This document shows, in pieces, positions 1 to 6,161 of a stretch of 10,293 bases of DNA. The stretch covers positions 1 to 10,293 of the forward strand of contig UQIW01000030.1 in assembly GCA_900541235.1 (NCBI GenBank), written 5' to 3'. The first letter of the stretch is position 1, and each line of letters begins with the position of its first letter. The notes below the pieces were generated by a model. The model was not told where the DNA came from, did not search any database, and worked only from the letters and a program-made list of their open reading frames with translations. The translations under genes were made by a program, and so were the position numbers. The stretch comes from an uncultured Collinsella sp. (GTDB taxonomy: Bacteria; Actinomycetota; Coriobacteriia; Coriobacteriales; Coriobacteriaceae).

Positions 1-86
1 GGCCTCGGGGGCGTTCGGCTAGCTGCGGGAACGGCCTGTCCGCCTAATGTGTTCGGCTGAGATCGGAAATCAACCGTCTGCCGCAT
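1..86 (-). CDS. possible start of a downstream gene, cut by the window edge
   Basis: An ATG at 86-84 opens a frame that stays open for 28 codons to the left edge (peptide begins MRQTVDFRSQPNTLGG). I do not recognise the protein. It starts 33 bases after the stop of the STAS-kinase fusion gene, in the same direction, and that stop codon is the nearest in-frame stop upstream, so no earlier ATG is possible. The ribosome site is poor (AAGAA a few bases before the ATG). In many partner-switching loci the gene after the anti-sigma kinase encodes the sigma factor it controls; this is only a positional guess, because no sigma-factor motif is visible in these residues. Confidence 0.35.
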   Translation of the reverse strand, partial: MRQTVDFRSQPNTLGGQAVPAASRTPPR

Positions 87-119
87 GTTCTTAGTAGCTA
101 AACGCGCTAAAGCGATTGG

Positions 120-866
120 CTAGGCACACGATTCCAGCGCTCCGCTAAACAGCTTCACCATCTGCACGCGCGTGCCGGCGCCGTCCGTACGACGAGCAAC
201 CTCCACGTTATCGACGAGCATACGCATAAGCTTGATACCACGGCCGCGCTCCTCAGATGCGACCGGTTCGCTCGTTTCATCGATAGAATAGCCGGCACCT
301 CGATCAAGCACCTCAACCACAACGCGATCGCCATAGGCCTGAACCGTCAGGACGCACCCAATACCGCCTGCATGGTCATAGGCATTACCCAGCGCCTCCC
401 CCGACGCCAATGCGACATCGTAGCGCTCGTCACGCCTCAGGGGAAGCGATTCGAGGAGCTCGGCCACACGGTGCCGATAATACGGGAGATTCTCGATGCC
501 TCGCTGCACTTCGACGCTCTTGCTCCATCGCGGCAACTCCCCCACCGGAATGGCGGGAATCGACTCCCGCGCCGGGCCCGCGACATGAAGGATGTCGACA
601 AGCCGGGCAATTTCCAAAAAGCGAACGACCTCATCGGAGGCGTTAACGAGCGAAAGCAGCCCCTCATGCCTCATAAGCTCTCTAGCACGTGTAAGCAAAA
701 ACGCCAAACCCGTCGAGTCGATAAAGCCCACGGTCTGGCAATTGATGACAACACGACGCACGCCCCGGTCGATCAAATTATCCAACCGTCGGCGCAGTGC
801 GGGCACCGAGGCGATGTCGATATCGCCCGGTGGCGTCAAAACCGCTATGTCATTCCACTCATTCAT
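120..866 (-). CDS. STAS anti-sigma antagonist fused to RsbW-like serine kinase (HATPase_c) domain
   Basis: A two-domain cytosolic regulator of 248 residues. Residues about 4-97 are a STAS domain (GDIDIASVPALRRRL, then IDSTGLAFLL); Ser51 in the DSTG motif is the residue phosphorylated in the RsbV/SpoIIAA family. Residues about 115-245 are a GHKL ATPase of the RsbW/SpoIIAB type: N box GEALGNAYDHA with Glu157, Asn161 and His165, G1 box DRGAG (Asp188, Gly190, Gly192) and G2 box GRG at 208-210. All ATP-site motifs look intact, so kinase activity is plausible. In classical systems antagonist and kinase are separate proteins; here they are joined. It lies 81 bases after the PP2C phosphatase gene, probably in the same transcript; that phosphatase is the expected partner that removes phosphate from Ser51. 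The ATG at 866 is preferred because it gives a normal STAS start; a GTG at 905 would add 13 unconserved-looking residues. Neither has a strong ribosome site. Confidence 0.88.
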   Translation of the reverse strand: MNEWNDIAVLTPPGDIDIASVPALRRRLDNLIDRGVRRVVINCQTVGFIDSTGLAFLLTRARELMRHEGLLSLVNASDEVVRFLEIARLVDILHVAGPARESIPAIPVGELPRWSKSVEVQRGIENLPYYRHRVAELLESLPLRRDERYDVALASGEALGNAYDHAGGIGCVLTVQAYGDRVVVEVLDRGAGYSIDETSEPVASEERGRGIKLMRMLVDNVEVARRTDGAGTRVQMVKLFSGALESCA

Positions 867-947
867 ACGACCATGGTTCCCCAAAAGAGCTCGCTCGATG
901 CACACGTTTCTTCAACCGTAGGGATTTTGCCCGTCAGGCGTCGTGAC

Positions 948-3293
948 CTACGATCGACCCCGTAAAAACTCAAGGGAGACCAGCGCGATGTCATCGTTCA
1001 GCGCCGACTCGGTAAAGCGGTCAAGCTCGCCCAAAACCTTGCCGCAGATTCCCGATACGCCCTCACCCGAGACAGAGAGCAGAAGGTCGCGAAGGCGTTG
1101 TTCGCCAAAGAAAGCACCCGAGCGATCACGTGCTTCGATTGTTCCGTCGGTATACATAAATAGCATGTCACCAGGAGCGAATGTAAACACGCCCGTCTCG
1201 TAGACCATGCTCTCAAAGGCACCGATCACGCCCGATTGGCACCCAAGCAGCTCGACCTCTCCCCCACGAGCCTCGCCGCCACCCAGCGGCATCGACTCTG
1301 GCCTGATGACCATGGTCGGAGGATGGCCCGCCGAACAATACGTTGCGCGTCCGGCTTTAAGGTCAATCTTGGCGATAAAGGCCGTCACGAACGTCTCGAC
1401 CCTCGAGAAGCCCATGAGCATGCTGTTAAGGGAGCGTGCCATGCGGGCCGGTCCAGCGCCCTCCCAGGCATATGCCGTCAGGGCCGTCTTGACGAGCGCG
1501 GACATCGATGCAGCCTCAATGCCTTTGCCAGACACATCGCCCAGAATCATGACGGCGCAGTCGTCGGGAAGACGGATGAGCGTATAGAAATCGCCGCCGA
1601 CCAACGCTGAGTTCGTGGCCGACAGGTACACCGAATCGGTTGCGATACCCGGAACATCCCCCAGGGAATTTCTCATGCCGATCTGAAGGGTCTGAGCGAT
1701 ATGGCGCTCCTCGCGTTTTTGAGATTCGCCTTCGTAGATCAGTTCAAAGTCATGCGCCAAGTGCACCAAGTAGTCATATTCAAGATCATCAATCGGCTCT
1801 TGGCTACCATCACGAAGCAGCAGCGCGCGCGTCGTCGGGCTCTTCGCAACAGAAGCAGGAACAATCGCGTCGTTACTGTGCTTGCCATCACCCTCAGAGC
1901 GCGGGCGCCCCGCCTCGATACCGGAGTCGACGTAGAGACCCTGACAAGGCAGACCATGCGCCCTAAGCCAGCCTCCCATAGGCATCGATTCGTCAACGCG
2001 AGTTATACGGACGTGTTTAAGGTCCTCGGCACTCGCACCTCCCAAAACAGATGCCTCAAAGCCATCAGGGCCAGCCCCCAGACGTGCCGCTGGCGCCGTC
2101 GTGGAAAAGAAAAGCTTCTCGGGATCGTCCGGCAAGGCAACGCGACTGCCGCCTTCAAAATCTATGACGTAGGAATCCAGACTGGCGTCATACTCAACAG
2201 GGCAAAAATGGCAGTTAAGCATATTGCAGATCTCGGACGATACCGCCTGGGTAGCCGCGGCGGAATCGTCTAGAAAGGTAAACAACTCATCACGCAAGAC
2301 ATTGAGCGAGCGGCCAAGCTCGGCCGTGCGACGGGAGCGAAGGCTCGATGCCATGCCGACCAGCTGGATAGATAGGTAATCGCAAATGACCTCGAGCACA
2401 TTAACGTCATAGGCGAGCGGTGCCTGAGGGCGTTTCCAACCAACTTCCAGCACGCCAAGGATCTGCGTACCGTAAAAAACGGGAAGACAGATCTCGCTGC
2501 GGTACGGAGGCATATCCTGCATGCGCAACAGGTGCTTAGAACGATTGTCCAAGTCCATGAACATACCGGAGGCGGCCTTATCACCCTCAAGGTCCTGTTG
2601 AATCGATAAGCGACAGGCACGCGACTCACGAAGAACATACGTCGGAATGCCAGCGCCATACGGCAAAAACTCAGGCAGGTAGCTGTCGTACAGCTCCTTG
2701 GAAACACCGCGAAGTTTAAAACCGCCGCTCTCAGAAAAATAGATAGCGGCACCCGAAGCATCGAGCGTTCCTACAAGCTGGTTCAAAACGGTATCAAGTA
2801 GGCTGGGCAGCTCATCGGAGCCCACGGTACTCATAATGACCGAGAGCGTGCCAGAGAGGCGCTTGTTCGCCACTCTAAGCTCCGAAAGCGCACGCTTGAG
2901 CTGACGGTCGTGCGAATACTGTTCTTCGATGCTATGGAGCGCCACCAGGACACGTGGCGCGCGGCGCCCAAAGATGCGTGGAGGCGTTACGGAGCCTGCA
3001 CGAACCAAGACGGGGATAAAGGAGCCGTCACTCAGCTTGAGCATCAGTTCGTTCTCGGAGCCATCAGTTTCAAATGGCAGACGATGTTCCGTCGCACGTT
3101 CAAAAGCGGACGAGTACAGGACGTCTTTAACATCTCCACCGATGACGTCGGCGCGTTCCTCGCACATCAAGCCAAGTAAGCGATTATTCACATGCAGAAT
3201 GGTTCCGTCGAGCTCGCAGATGATGACAGCATCGCTCGTGATCTCGACTAGTTGGGCAACGTCTGCCCACTCGTTGCGTTCAAGCGTTTCCAT
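948..3293 (-). CDS. PAS/GAF sensor PP2C-type serine phosphatase (SpoIIE/RsbU family)
   Basis: A 781-residue soluble signalling phosphatase. Residues 1-125 look like a PAS domain (ITSDAVIICELDGTILHVNNRLLGL is typical), about 128-155 a helical linker, about 158-315 a GAF domain, about 330-520 a more divergent GAF-like region, and 530-775 the SpoIIE/PP2C catalytic domain. Metal-binding motifs are present: GGDF (Asp568), GDVSGKG (Asp586), YTDG (Asp716) and LNDDIAL (Asp767). No membrane segment is seen, so it should sense an intracellular signal. Known relatives dephosphorylate a STAS antagonist and so release a sigma factor; the STAS-kinase fusion encoded next fits as substrate. The ATG at 3293 is chosen over a GTG at 3305 because GGTGGGG sits 6 bases before it. 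The gene starts only 26 bases after a strong terminator, leaving little room for its own promoter. The ligand of the PAS and GAF domains cannot be read from sequence. Confidence 0.93.
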   Translation of the reverse strand: METLERNEWADVAQLVEITSDAVIICELDGTILHVNNRLLGLMCEERADVIGGDVKDVLYSSAFERATEHRLPFETDGSENELMLKLSDGSFIPVLVRAGSVTPPRIFGRRAPRVLVALHSIEEQYSHDRQLKRALSELRVANKRLSGTLSVIMSTVGSDELPSLLDTVLNQLVGTLDASGAAIYFSESGGFKLRGVSKELYDSYLPEFLPYGAGIPTYVLRESRACRLSIQQDLEGDKAASGMFMDLDNRSKHLLRMQDMPPYRSEICLPVFYGTQILGVLEVGWKRPQAPLAYDVNVLEVICDYLSIQLVGMASSLRSRRTAELGRSLNVLRDELFTFLDDSAAATQAVSSEICNMLNCHFCPVEYDASLDSYVIDFEGGSRVALPDDPEKLFFSTTAPAARLGAGPDGFEASVLGGASAEDLKHVRITRVDESMPMGGWLRAHGLPCQGLYVDSGIEAGRPRSEGDGKHSNDAIVPASVAKSPTTRALLLRDGSQEPIDDLEYDYLVHLAHDFELIYEGESQKREERHIAQTLQIGMRNSLGDVPGIATDSVYLSATNSALVGGDFYTLIRLPDDCAVMILGDVSGKGIEAASMSALVKTALTAYAWEGAGPARMARSLNSMLMGFSRVETFVTAFIAKIDLKAGRATYCSAGHPPTMVIRPESMPLGGGEARGGEVELLGCQSGVIGAFESMVYETGVFTFAPGDMLFMYTDGTIEARDRSGAFFGEQRLRDLLLSVSGEGVSGICGKVLGELDRFTESALNDDIALVSLEFLRGRS

Positions 3294-3299
3294 CGTGGA

Positions 3300-3306
3300 C
3301 CCCACC
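3300..3306 (-). promoter_or_regulatory. ribosome binding site of the PP2C phosphatase gene
   Basis: GGTGGGG on the minus strand, 6 bases before the ATG at 3293. The competing GTG at 3305 lies inside this motif and has nothing like a ribosome site upstream, so this motif decides the start. Confidence 0.55.
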
Positions 3307-3319
3307 GTCTATCGGTAAC

Positions 3320-3341
3320 AAAAAAGCCTCCGAAGAGGCTT
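3320..3341 (-). terminator. rho-independent terminator of the tRNA-Leu transcript
   Basis: On the minus strand AAGCCTC, a UUCG tetraloop and GAGGCTT form a perfect 7-bp stem (3341-3335 with 3330-3324), followed by a run of T ending at 3320. The C(UUCG)G loop is an exceptionally stable form. It lies 11 bases after the tRNA 3' end and 26 bases before the phosphatase ATG, so it ends the tRNA transcript and separates it from the phosphatase gene. Confidence 0.88.
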
Positions 3342-3352
3342 CTCAAATGCGA

Positions 3353-3442
3353 TGGTGTCGGAGGCGGGACTTGAACCCGCATGACCAAAAAGCGGTCACT
3401 AGCACCTCAAGCTAGCGCGTCTGCCAATTCCGCCACTCCGAC
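3353..3442 (-). tRNA. tRNA-Leu (anticodon GAG)
   Basis: A complete class II tRNA can be folded. The acceptor stem is GTCGGAG with CTCCGAC. The D arm contains GGCGGAATTGGCAGACGC. The anticodon stem CTAGC/GCTAG encloses TTGAGGT with anticodon GAG at 3408-3406, reading CUU and CUC. A long variable arm pairs TGACC with GGTCA, as expected for leucine, and the T arm is GCGGG-TTCAAGT-CCCGC. The discriminator base is A and CCA is encoded (3355-3353). It is transcribed alone: own promoter upstream, terminator 11 bases downstream. Confidence 0.97.
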
Positions 3443-3499
3443 ATGCTATGTTGTTAACTCACGGTTCGTTTTGTTGGACCCGCGCGTTCAACGAGGAAG

Positions 3500-3529
3500 A
3501 TAATAACCTATGATTCGAGAACTGTGCAA
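3500..3529 (-). promoter_or_regulatory. candidate promoter of tRNA-Leu
   Basis: On the minus strand, TTGCAC (3529-3524) as -35 and TATTAT (3505-3500, five of six matches to TATAAT) as -10, separated by 18 bases. Transcription would start near 3493, giving a leader of about 50 bases before the mature tRNA, to be removed by RNase P. The -35 box matches the consensus only in its first three bases, so the call rests mainly on the -10 and on position. Confidence 0.5.
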
Positions 3530-3586
3530 GCACTTTTTTCAAAAAAGTTTACGAATTTGTAAATGCGCAGGTAGATCCGTGTGTCC

Positions 3587-3711
3587 GGCCCCGAATCGGT
3601 GTTGCCTCCCGGCGCGTCCTCGGGCATGAGCGATATTTTGCTGCGCACTTCGTGCTGCAAAATATCGCTCCCCCTGCGGAATGCGCCGGGAGGCAACACC
3701 GATTCGGGGCC
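3587..3711 (+). repeat. nested palindromic element, copy 1 (125 bp)
   Basis: Symmetric layout with lengths 29-12-14-15-14-12-29. The outer arms (3587-3615 and 3683-3711) are perfect reverse complements over all 29 bases. The inner arms (3628-3641, GAGCGATATTTTGC, and 3657-3670) are perfect over 14. The tip, TGCGCACTTCGTGCT, forms a small GCAC-TTC-GTGC hairpin. The 12-base linkers between outer and inner arms are GTCCTCGGGCAT and CCCCTGCGGAAT, which can pair only partly. A second copy at 3897-4023, on the other strand, has the same layout, nearly the same linkers and tip, but unrelated arms. There is no coding capacity and no T run after the stem. It could be a mobile, non-autonomous palindrome, a structured RNA or a DNA cruciform; I cannot assign it to a named family. 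Confidence 0.85.
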
Positions 3712-3772
3712 TGCAAATACATACTTCAGGCACAGTTCTCAAACATGTTCTGGGGGCTGATGTAAATTTGGT

Positions 3773-3827
3773 GGCTCGGCAAAGCCGAGCCCTTATATGG
3801 GGAGGCCGGAGCTAAAGCTCCGGCCTC
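3773..3827. repeat. two adjacent short perfect hairpins
   Basis: GGCTCGGC-AAA-GCCGAGCC (3773-3791) is followed after 10 bases by GAGGCCGGAGC-TAAA-GCTCCGGCCTC (3802-3827). Both stems are perfect and GC-rich with A-rich loops. Neither is followed by a T run on the plus strand; on the minus strand the first hairpin is followed by ACCAAATTT, only weakly terminator-like. They lie downstream of the opp operon and upstream of the tRNA promoter, so they may be back-up terminators or repeat units. Confidence 0.7.
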
Positions 3828-3896
3828 ACTAACTTTCCTATTAGATTAAGTGAGCGATCGAGGAATCGCACTCCCCTCCTCTGCCGAGTTACCGCA

Positions 3897-4023
3897 GGGC
3901 CTGCCCTGAAGTTACTTTTCAGAACACTCCGCAGGACGCAAGAAACCCCCGCCGCACGAAGTGCGCAGCGGGGGTTTCTTGCATGTCCGAGGACGTTCTG
4001 AAAAGTAACTTCAGGGCGGGCCC
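3897..4023 (-). repeat. nested palindromic element, copy 2 (127 bp), inverted relative to copy 1
   Basis: Layout 29-12-15-15-15-12-29. The outer arms (3897-3925 and 3995-4023) pair over 29 positions with one G-T wobble; 23 of them in a row (3903-3925 with 3995-4017) are perfect. The inner arms (3938-3952, GCAAGAAACCCCCGC, and 3968-3982) are perfect over 15. Read on the minus strand, the linkers are GTCCTCGGACAT and GTCCTGCGGAGT and the tip is TGCGCACTTCGTGCG. These match copy 1 at 11 of 12, 9 of 12 and 14 of 15 bases, while the arms of the two copies are unrelated. It ends 16 bases after the oppF stop codon. Confidence 0.85.
3938..3982 (-). terminator. probable terminator of the opp operon (inner stem of nested element 2)
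   Basis: On the minus strand, CCCCCGC, the conserved tip hairpin and GCGGGGG are followed by TTTCTTG, which resembles an intrinsic terminator; the mirror-image AAGAAA on the other side would allow it to work in both directions. It is the first such structure after oppF (stop at 4040-4042). The T stretch also belongs to the paired stem, so its strength is uncertain. Confidence 0.55.
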
Positions 4024-4039
4024 GGACGATAACAACCGG

Positions 4040-5068
4040 CTACAAGTCGATGTGCGATTCCTTGATCGGGAACGGCTCCGCGAAGTGACAGGCGCAGCAG
4101 TGGCCCGGGGCAACTTCCTTAAACTCAGGCAGCTTCTCGGAGCAGATGCCCTGAGCGATCGGGCAGCGCGTGTGGAAACGGCAGCCGGTCGGCGGATCCA
4201 GCGGTGACGGCGGATCGCCGGCGAGGATGATGCGCTTACGGGTCTTCTGGATATCCGGATCGGGAACCGGCACGGCAGACAGCAGCGACTGCGTGTACGG
4301 ATGGTGAGGCTCGCTATAGAGCGTCTTCCAGTCCGAAACCTCGACCATCTTACCCAGGTACATAACGGCAACGCGATCGGAGATGTGCTGCACGACGGAG
4401 AGGTCGTGAGCAATGAAGAGATAAGCAGTACCGAACTTATCCTGAAGCTCCTTCAGCAGGTTCAAAACCTGGGCCTGAATGGAAACGTCAAGTGCAGAGA
4501 CAGGCTCGTCGCAGATGATCAGCTTGGGCTTCAGAGCGAACGCGCGGGCAATGCCGACACGCTGACGCTGACCGCCGGAGAACTCGTGCGGATAGCGGTT
4601 GATGTGCTCGGGGTTCAGACCGACGACGTCCAGCAGCTCGCGGACGCGCTCGATACGCTCCTCCTTGGTACCCACACCATGAATGGTCATAGGCTCGGAG
4701 ACGATCTCGCCGATGGTCATACGAGGGTTGAGCGAAGCATAGGGGTCCTGGAAGATGAACTGCATCTCGCGACGCATATCCTTGATCTCATGCTTGCTCA
4801 TCTCGGCAACGTCTTTGCCCTGGAAAAACACTTTGCCTGCCGTCGGCTTGGTCAGGCGCATGATGGTGCGGCCCGTGGTGGACTTACCGCAACCAGACTC
4901 GCCGACCAGGCCAAAGGTCTCGCCCGGATAAATCTCGAACGAAATGTCATTCACAGCAGAGACGACACGCTTGGAAAAACGCTTGGCGAACATGCCGGAC
5001 TCAGCGGGGAACTCCTTAGAGAGGTGCTCGACCTTCAGCAACGGAGTACGCTCGTTGGTATCTGCCAT
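4040..5068 (-). CDS. oppF: oligopeptide ABC transporter ATP-binding protein OppF
   Basis: A 342-residue ATPase subunit of the oligopeptide importer, bound to the inner face of the membrane, where with OppD it powers uptake through OppB/OppC. Motifs: Walker A GESGCGKST (56-64), Q-loop FIFQDP (Gln107), ABC signature FSGGQRQR (163-170), Walker B LIICDEP (183-189) and the switch His221. The C-terminal extension carries Cys296, Cys302, Cys309 and Cys324/325/327, spaced like the iron-sulphur site described in dipeptide and oligopeptide transporter ATPases. It is the last gene of the operon: its ATG overlaps the oppD stop by one base (TAATG), with GGGAGG upstream inside oppD, so translation is probably coupled. 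Assigned as OppF rather than OppD from the longer N-terminal segment, the residues around the signature, and gene order. A DppF role (dipeptides) cannot be excluded. Confidence 0.95.
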   Translation of the reverse strand: MADTNERTPLLKVEHLSKEFPAESGMFAKRFSKRVVSAVNDISFEIYPGETFGLVGESGCGKSTTGRTIMRLTKPTAGKVFFQGKDVAEMSKHEIKDMRREMQFIFQDPYASLNPRMTIGEIVSEPMTIHGVGTKEERIERVRELLDVVGLNPEHINRYPHEFSGGQRQRVGIARAFALKPKLIICDEPVSALDVSIQAQVLNLLKELQDKFGTAYLFIAHDLSVVQHISDRVAVMYLGKMVEVSDWKTLYSEPHHPYTQSLLSAVPVPDPDIQKTRKRIILAGDPPSPLDPPTGCRFHTRCPIAQGICSEKLPEFKEVAPGHCCACHFAEPFPIKESHIDL

Positions 5069-6159
5069 TACGCCTCGCCTCCCTTCTTGGAATCCTTGCG
5101 CGTACGGGACGTCTCAGGAGCGTTCTTGAGGAACTCGGGGTCACCGGAGTAGTGGCACGCAGAATAGTGACCAGACTCGGTGACAACGCGCTCGGGGCGG
5201 TGCTTGCGGCACTTATCGGTCGCATAGGGGCAGCGAGGAGAGAAGACGCAGCCCTCGGGCAGGTTCATGAGCGAAGGCGGGTTGCCGTGAATCGGAGTAA
5301 GCGGCTTCTTCTCTTCGATGGCCTGCTCCGGGATGGAGCGGATAAGGCCCCAGGTGTAGGGGTGGCGGCTCTCGTAGAAGATTTCCTCAGCAGTACCGAA
5401 CTCGACGGGACGGCCGGCGTACATAACCATGATCTTATCGGCCATGTCGGCGACGACGCCCAGGTCATGGGTAATCATGATGATGGCGTTGCCGTTCTTC
5501 TCCTGCATTTCCTGCATGAGCTCGATAATCTGAGCCTGAATGGTAACGTCCAGAGCCGTCGTAGGCTCGTCGGCAATCAGAATATCGGGATCGCAGGCAA
5601 GAGCCATGGCAATCATGACGCGCTGACGCATACCGCCAGAGAACTGGTGCGGATACTCATTGACGCGCTTCTCGGGCTCGGGAATACCAACGAGGTCCAA
5701 AAGCTCGGTGGCACGCTTGAGCGCCTCCTGCTTGGAGTAGCCACGGTGCAGACGAAGGCCCTCGCCCACCTGCTTGCCGATCTTATAGACCGGGTTCAAG
5801 GAGGTCATAGGATCCTGGAAGATCATCGCGATATCGTTGCCACGAATGTGCTGCATCTCTTCCTCGGTCATCTCGAGGATGGAGCGGCCGCGATAGCGAA
5901 CGTCACCGCCCTCAATCTTTCCCGGAGGCATCGAGATAAGGCCCATGATGGTCATGGCGGTCACGGACTTACCGGAGCCGGATTCACCGACGACTCCCAG
6001 GGTCTCGCCGCGATCGAGCGTGTAGGAGACACCGTCGACAGCGCGAACGACGCCATCCTCGGTGTGGAAATACATCTTAAGGTCATCGACCTCGAGCAGA
6101 TGCTGGCCCTCGGGAACCGGCTGGTCCTTCAGGTCCACATAGTTCTTGTTCTTCTTCAT
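5068..6159 (-). CDS. oppD: oligopeptide ABC transporter ATP-binding protein OppD
   Basis: A 363-residue ATPase subunit pairing with OppF. Motifs: Walker A GESGSGKSV (58-66), Q-loop FQDP (Gln115), signature FSGGMRQR (173-180), where the GGMRQR form is typical of OppD/DppD, Walker B ILIADEP (193-199) and His231. The C-terminal oligopeptide-transporter extension contains Cys304, Cys310, Cys317 and Cys335 in C-x5-C-x6-C-x17-C spacing, matching the [4Fe-4S] site seen in related DppD/OppD structures. The last 25 residues are charged and variable. The ATG lies 2 bases after the oppC stop, with AAGGA in the end of oppC as ribosome site; the stop overlaps the oppF start. The length and all catalytic residues are normal, so it should be active. 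A dipeptide-specific (DppD) role is the main alternative. Confidence 0.95.
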   Translation of the reverse strand: MKKNKNYVDLKDQPVPEGQHLLEVDDLKMYFHTEDGVVRAVDGVSYTLDRGETLGVVGESGSGKSVTAMTIMGLISMPPGKIEGGDVRYRGRSILEMTEEEMQHIRGNDIAMIFQDPMTSLNPVYKIGKQVGEGLRLHRGYSKQEALKRATELLDLVGIPEPEKRVNEYPHQFSGGMRQRVMIAMALACDPDILIADEPTTALDVTIQAQIIELMQEMQEKNGNAIIMITHDLGVVADMADKIMVMYAGRPVEFGTAEEIFYESRHPYTWGLIRSIPEQAIEEKKPLTPIHGNPPSLMNLPEGCVFSPRCPYATDKCRKHRPERVVTESGHYSACHYSGDPEFLKNAPETSRTRKDSKKGGEA

Positions 6160-6161
6160 CC

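Larger units (their letters stand above)
3443..4039. other. 597-bp gene-free spacer between oppF and tRNA-Leu
   Basis: No convincing protein gene on either strand: the short frames here run through palindromic repeats, lack ribosome sites and show no recognisable domain. The stretch holds the tRNA-Leu promoter, two large nested palindromes (3587-3711, 3897-4023) and two adjacent short hairpins (3773-3827). The part between 3828 and 3896 has no feature I can name. The stretch is therefore densely filled with inverted repeats, with little ordinary spacer left. Confidence 0.7.

Noticed and set aside
3538..3549. Short TTTTTTC/AAAAAAG inverted sequence as a terminator
   Set aside because: It is an A/T-only stem without a GC-rich part, so it is unlikely to terminate; more likely AT-rich DNA upstream of the tRNA promoter.
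3508..3742. Short minus-strand frames through nested element 1
   Set aside because: They read through perfect palindromic arms, have no ribosome site and no family resemblance, and overlap the tRNA promoter.
3587..4023. CRISPR array or tandem direct repeats
   Set aside because: The repeats are inverted and nested, with only two copies in opposite orientation; there are no regular direct repeats or spacers.
4301..5152. Plus-strand open frame of 283 codons opposite oppF
   Set aside because: Antisense shadow; oppF has all ABC motifs intact on the other strand.
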